NCBI GenBank assembly: GCA_003565575.1
Contig: PXBV01000317.1
Location: 1-9,446 of the forward strand
DNA: 9,446 bases
Direction of reading: 5' to 3'
DNA from: Psychroflexus sp.
Lineage (GTDB): Bacteria > Bacteroidota > Bacteroidia > Flavobacteriales > Flavobacteriaceae
The notes beneath the pieces were generated by a model that was given only the letters and a program-made list of their open reading frames with translations, was not told the origin of the DNA and ran no database searches. Both the position numbers and the translations under genes were made by a program. This document shows positions 6,886 through 9,446 of the stretch, in pieces; within the stretch, counting starts at the first letter, position 1; the number at the start of each line of letters is the position of its first letter.

Positions 6886-7788
6886 ATGAATAAGGCGCTT
6901 TTAAAGCAACTTGAAGAAAAATATCAGGAACTTGATGCGAATCCTGATACCTATTTAGAAGGACTTTTATACTCGAAACCAACAAACTATTGGGATTATA
7001 TTCAGGTAGATACACTTCTTACGCTTCAAAAACCCAAAACTGATTTTGAAGATGAAACCGTTTTCATCATTTATCATCAAATTACAGAGCTTACCCTCAA
7101 ACTTATGATTCACGAGGTAAAACAAGTCTTAGGCCTTGATGATTTTACCTCTGAAAAAAAATTCACAGAAAAAATTAAACGCCTTCTAAGATATACTGAT
7201 ATGCTCATCACATCTTTTGAAGTCATGACCGAAGGCTTAAATTATCAGGATTACAATAAGTTCCGACTTGCTCTTACACCAGCAAGTGGCTTCCAAAGTG
7301 CTCAATTTCGATATTTGGAATTGATGTGTACTCCTGTTTTAAATTTGGTAAACAGCGAAGGAAAAAAAAGACTTCCTGAACAACCAAACTTGGATGATAT
7401 TTTTGAAAATATATATTGGCGTGATGCTGGCTACAACCATAAGACTGGAAAACTTACGCAAACTTTAAAGGAATTTGAAAATAAATACTTATCAAGTTTC
7501 AAATCTTTAGTTCAAACTGCTCAGGGCAGAACCCTGTTTGATCAATTTTTGAAGTTTAAAAATCCTTCTGACAACCTCATCTTAAGAATGAAAGATTTTG
7601 ACCACCAGTATAATGTAAGTTGGTCTAGAATTCATTTAAAAACAGCTAATACCTATTTGAACAAGAAAGGAGAACAAAAGAAAGCCACGGGTGGCTCTCA
7701 TTGGAAAAAATATTTACACCCTAAACACCAACAACGGTGTTTTTTTCCAGAAATATGGAAAAATGACAGCATACTGGATTGGGTATGA
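6886..7788 (+). CDS. Tryptophan 2,3-dioxygenase family protein
   Basis: A 300-residue heme protein family member; the classical enzyme opens the indole ring of L-tryptophan with O2 to give N-formylkynurenine, the first step of the kynurenine pathway. Family landmarks are in order: YWDYIQVDTLL (35-45), FIIYHQITEL (60-69) with H64 at the substrate pocket, ASGFQSAQFRYLE (133-145) with R142 for the substrate carboxylate, SRIH (247-250) with H250 as the likely proximal heme ligand, ATGGSHWKKYL (267-277), and the CFFPEIW ending (285-291). I chose ATG 6886; an in-frame TTG at 6865 overlaps the -7 box. The region between H250 and the TGGS motif (residues 251-267) is Lys-rich and diverged from the usual pattern, so activity on tryptophan is probable, not certain. 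The small exported-protein gene follows after 19 bases. Confidence 0.88.
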   Translation: MNKALLKQLEEKYQELDANPDTYLEGLLYSKPTNYWDYIQVDTLLTLQKPKTDFEDETVFIIYHQITELTLKLMIHEVKQVLGLDDFTSEKKFTEKIKRLLRYTDMLITSFEVMTEGLNYQDYNKFRLALTPASGFQSAQFRYLELMCTPVLNLVNSEGKKRLPEQPNLDDIFENIYWRDAGYNHKTGKLTQTLKEFENKYLSSFKSLVQTAQGRTLFDQFLKFKNPSDNLILRMKDFDHQYNVSWSRIHLKTANTYLNKKGEQKKATGGSHWKKYLHPKHQQRCFFPEIWKNDSILDWV

Positions 7789-7807
7789 TGTTTGAAGTAA
7801 TAAAATT

Positions 7808-8314
7808 ATGAATATCTATAGACACATTTATTTTATAATTTTAGTGATGTTGAGTTATCAACCTTATGCTCAAACAGACTTTGATATGTTTGATATGAAA
7901 ACTGTAGTTTCTCTAAGTATAAATATTGACCCGTTTAGTACTTACGCAGTTGGAAAAGAATTTGATTTACCAGAGGTAAATATTTTTAAAGATAAATTTT
8001 CTAAACGACCAGAAATTGATATGGTAGCTGCTGCTAACCGCAAAGCTTACAGAGCTCAACAACAACAAGAGCAAACGTATTCTTTTATTGAAAGACAAAC
8101 TGCCATTTTTAGCAATAATAAACCCATAGACAACTCCTCTTCTTCGCCATTTTCTCCTTCTTATCATCAACAGCCTATTTACTCTGATTTAAATCGGGTT
8201 AAAAATTCTGCATACGAGGATTTGGGAGACAAACATAGACGCTTGTCACCCTTCTATCAAGTTTCTCCATTTAGAAGGCAATCAGGATCTGGGTTTTACT
8301 TCAACAGGTGGTAG
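7808..8314 (+). CDS. Exported protein of unknown function
   Basis: A 168-residue protein I do not recognise. It starts with a clear export signal: a short basic N-terminus (MNIYRH), a hydrophobic stretch (IYFIILVMLSY, 7-17) and a likely signal peptidase I site near AYAQ (residues 19-22). There is no lipobox Cys; the protein has no Cys at all, and no further membrane helix. The mature part (about 146 residues) is polar, with a Gln run (84-87), a Ser run (110-113), a Pro/Ser/Tyr-rich middle and an Arg-rich, aromatic C-terminus ending FYFNRW. It looks partly disordered, so periplasmic or outer-membrane association is only a guess. It lies 19 bases after the tryptophan dioxygenase stop with no promoter seen between, so cotranscription is likely. 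Its stop is one base from the stop of the convergent cvfB-like gene. Confidence 0.75.
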   Translation: MNIYRHIYFIILVMLSYQPYAQTDFDMFDMKTVVSLSINIDPFSTYAVGKEFDLPEVNIFKDKFSKRPEIDMVAAANRKAYRAQQQQEQTYSFIERQTAIFSNNKPIDNSSSSPFSPSYHQQPIYSDLNRVKNSAYEDLGDKHRRLSPFYQVSPFRRQSGSGFYFNRW

Positions 8315-8315
8315 T

Positions 8316-9155
8316 TTATTTTTTTAAAAAAATACCAACTCCATTTTCTATTGAAATTTGTCGCTCTTTGTAAAGCGTTCCTATCGCTTTTTTGAACGCT
8401 TTTTTACTTAAATGTACCGTATCGTAAATTAATTCTGGTTTAGATTTATCATGAAGCGGCAGAAAGCCATCCTCTGTATTCTGTAGCACTTCCATGATCT
8501 TATTGGCATTGGGTTCAATTCCTCGATAGCCTGGACGCTGCAAAGCTACATCCAATTTATTGCCAGGTCTTATTTTTTTTATAACGCCTTTTAATCGGTC
8601 ACCTGTTTTTAAATCCTGAAACACTTCATCTTTGTACAATAAGCCGCTATGGATTTCATTAACGATAACATTGTAACCCATTTCGGTAGGATTGGTCACA
8701 ATTAAATCTACTTCATCAAAATGCTCTATCGTCAAAATTGCATTATCCACAAATTTATTGACACGGCTTGAAGCTACAAGACGATTGGTTTGCTCATCGA
8801 GGTAGCAAAATATCAAGTAATTTTCTCCTTTTACCATTTTATAAGCCTGTTCCATATGCGGGACAAAAAGATGCTTTTCTAACCCCCAATCTAAAAAGGC
8901 ACCAAAATCATTACTATCTACGCAGGTGAGGTATGCAAACTCATCTAGCATCACCTTTGGCTCCAAAGTGGTGGCCACAGGCCGTTCATCAAAGTCCAAA
9001 TACACAAAAACTTCTATGTCATCTCCAATTTCAAACTGATTGGGTTTGTATTTGTTGGGAAGTAACACCTCTTCACCGGCTTCATTTTTCAAAAAAAGTC
9101 CAGGAGGTGTATCTCTATCTATCACCAAAGTATGCTTTACGCCTAAATCTAACAT
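8316..9155 (-). CDS. S1 RNA-binding protein, CvfB/YitL-like
   Basis: A 279-residue protein with the architecture of the CvfB/YitL family: three S1-type OB folds followed by a winged helix. The first fold spans about 1-65 (LFLKNEAGEEVLLPNKY), the second about 68-135 (the S1-like DFGAFLDWGLEKHLFVP at 83-99), the third about 142-207 (GYNVIVNEIHSGLLYKDEVF at 160-179, then GDRLKGVIKKIRPGNKLDV). The winged helix is about 215-279, with the diagnostic DGFLPLHDKSKPELIY and LSKKAFKKAIGTLYK (249-263). Staphylococcal CvfB binds RNA and affects virulence-factor expression; a general RNA-linked regulatory role is inferred here, with targets unknown. The ATG at 9155 begins the first fold directly and is preceded by a good promoter. 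It is monocistronic by layout. Confidence 0.9.
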   Translation of the reverse strand: MLDLGVKHTLVIDRDTPPGLFLKNEAGEEVLLPNKYKPNQFEIGDDIEVFVYLDFDERPVATTLEPKVMLDEFAYLTCVDSNDFGAFLDWGLEKHLFVPHMEQAYKMVKGENYLIFCYLDEQTNRLVASSRVNKFVDNAILTIEHFDEVDLIVTNPTEMGYNVIVNEIHSGLLYKDEVFQDLKTGDRLKGVIKKIRPGNKLDVALQRPGYRGIEPNANKIMEVLQNTEDGFLPLHDKSKPELIYDTVHLSKKAFKKAIGTLYKERQISIENGVGIFLKK

Positions 9156-9174
9156 TCAAAATTTATTTAGACCA

Positions 9175-9203
9175 CAAAAGTAATGAATTTTAAGCTTGCT
9201 CAA
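9175..9203 (-). promoter_or_regulatory. Promoter of the cvfB-like gene
   Basis: On the minus strand a TTG (9203-9201) is followed after 18 bases by TACTTTTG (9182-9175), an exact TAnnTTTG. This is the best complete Bacteroidota -33/-7 pair in the window, and it lies 19 bases before the ATG at 9155. An inverted repeat TAAGCTT (9191-9197) and AAGCTTA (9230-9236) surrounds the -33 element. Confidence 0.65.
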
Positions 9204-9446
9204 GTTTCATCACATCGAAGTCTCTGGTAAAGCTTATGGTTTTTTGGGTTTCAGGCAAAACCTATTGCATTTTAAGGCAATGAAAGAATCGCTAACTACA
9301 AGAACCCGTAATCTGAGTAATCCGAAGTTGCAAACTTCGCATAGCAGGTTGCAAACTTCGCATAGCAGGATTTTAGGTCATCAATCAAAAGTAAATTTCT
9401 TTAGCATTGCTTTTAAAATCTTTTTAAAGTCTGTAGAAGTTGCAAG
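9183..9446. other. Non-coding right-end region with repeats
   Basis: No credible gene is visible here to the window edge; stops are frequent in all frames. It holds the upstream part of the cvfB-like promoter (9201-9203), small inverted repeats (for example ATTGC 9264-9268 with GCAAT 9277-9281), a 9-bp near-tandem pair GTAATCtga/GTAATCcga (9308-9325, 8 of 9 identical) and the tandem 21-bp repeat described separately. The last bases (9436-9445) again read GAAGTTGCAA, so a repeat array or element may continue beyond the window. Confidence 0.6.
9323..9368. repeat. Tandem 21-bp repeat with palindromic core
   Basis: Two perfect, adjacent 21-bp units at 9327-9347 and 9348-9368 each begin GTTGCAAACTTCGC and end ATAGCAG. 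The left unit overlaps a perfect hairpin CGAAGTT (9323-9329), loop GCA, AACTTCG (9333-9339). The flank just left (9308-9325) holds a 9-bp near-tandem pair. The palindrome plus tandem duplication in intergenic DNA resembles a dispersed REP- or MITE-like repeat; whether it recurs in the genome cannot be seen from one window. Confidence 0.85.

Noticed and set aside
7967..8170. Minus-strand open frame rich in Arg within the exported-protein gene
   Set aside because: Antisense to a gene with a clear signal peptide, with an unnatural Arg-rich composition and no recognisable domain; a shadow frame.
8933..9193. Plus-strand open frame across the start of the cvfB-like gene
   Set aside because: Antisense to the well-supported first and second OB folds and through their promoter; no family resemblance.
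9191..9236. TAAGCTT/AAGCTTA inverted repeat as an operator for the cvfB-like gene
   Set aside because: The arms are only 7 bp, AT-rich and separated by 32 bases; AAGCTT is itself a palindrome, so pairing is likely by chance.
9292..9363. Minus-strand 23-codon open frame starting MRSLQPA and ending TGSCS
   Set aside because: It is just the translation of the 21-bp repeat (seven codons per unit) and its flank, with no promoter of its own identified; a spurious reading of a repeat.
9308..9368. CRISPR array
   Set aside because: The repeat units are directly adjacent with no spacers, only two full copies are present, and no cas genes are in view.

Overview
The window looks like ordinary chromosomal DNA from a low-GC member of the Bacteroidota, most likely the Flavobacteriia. 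The evidence is the AT-rich sequence, the near absence of Shine-Dalgarno motifs before starts, several TAnnTTTG-type -7 boxes, and the flavobacterial flavour of the proteins (an XseA with RGGGG and GHSTN motifs, a single-domain proline dehydrogenase, a DinB-fold protein, a tryptophan dioxygenase-family protein). I do not name a genus. Gene density is high and no mobile element, RNA gene or CRISPR array is visible.

Layout, left to right. Bases 1-254 hold the C-terminal end of an aldehyde dehydrogenase (+), which converges on a peroxiredoxin (-) across a strong bidirectional hairpin terminator. The next stretch (1190-4516) is a tightly packed minus-strand operon read in the order proline dehydrogenase, DinB-like protein, xseA, xseB, with junctions of 1-nt overlap, 6-nt gap and 8-nt overlap. 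A short divergent region (4517-4609) separates it from aroB (+). AroB converges on trxB (-), and a hairpin contains the aroB stop codon. A second divergent region (6689-6885) separates trxB from a tryptophan 2,3-dioxygenase-family gene (+), which is followed by a small exported protein of unknown function. That gene runs into a CvfB/YitL-like S1 RNA-binding protein (-) with a single base between the two stop codons. The last 290 bases carry the cvfB-like promoter and a non-coding repeat region with a tandem 21-bp duplication.

Functionally the genes are housekeeping: amino-acid catabolism (proline, tryptophan, an aldehyde), aromatic amino-acid synthesis (AroB), thiol redox and peroxide defence (peroxiredoxin, TrxB, possibly the DinB-fold protein), DNA processing (exonuclease VII) and RNA-linked regulation (CvfB-like). 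I found no convincing new system. The items most worth a second look are the repeat element at the right edge, the Asn in the exonuclease VII motif where the E. coli enzyme has an Asp, the palindrome-rich peroxiredoxin promoter, and the unknown exported protein behind the tryptophan dioxygenase gene.
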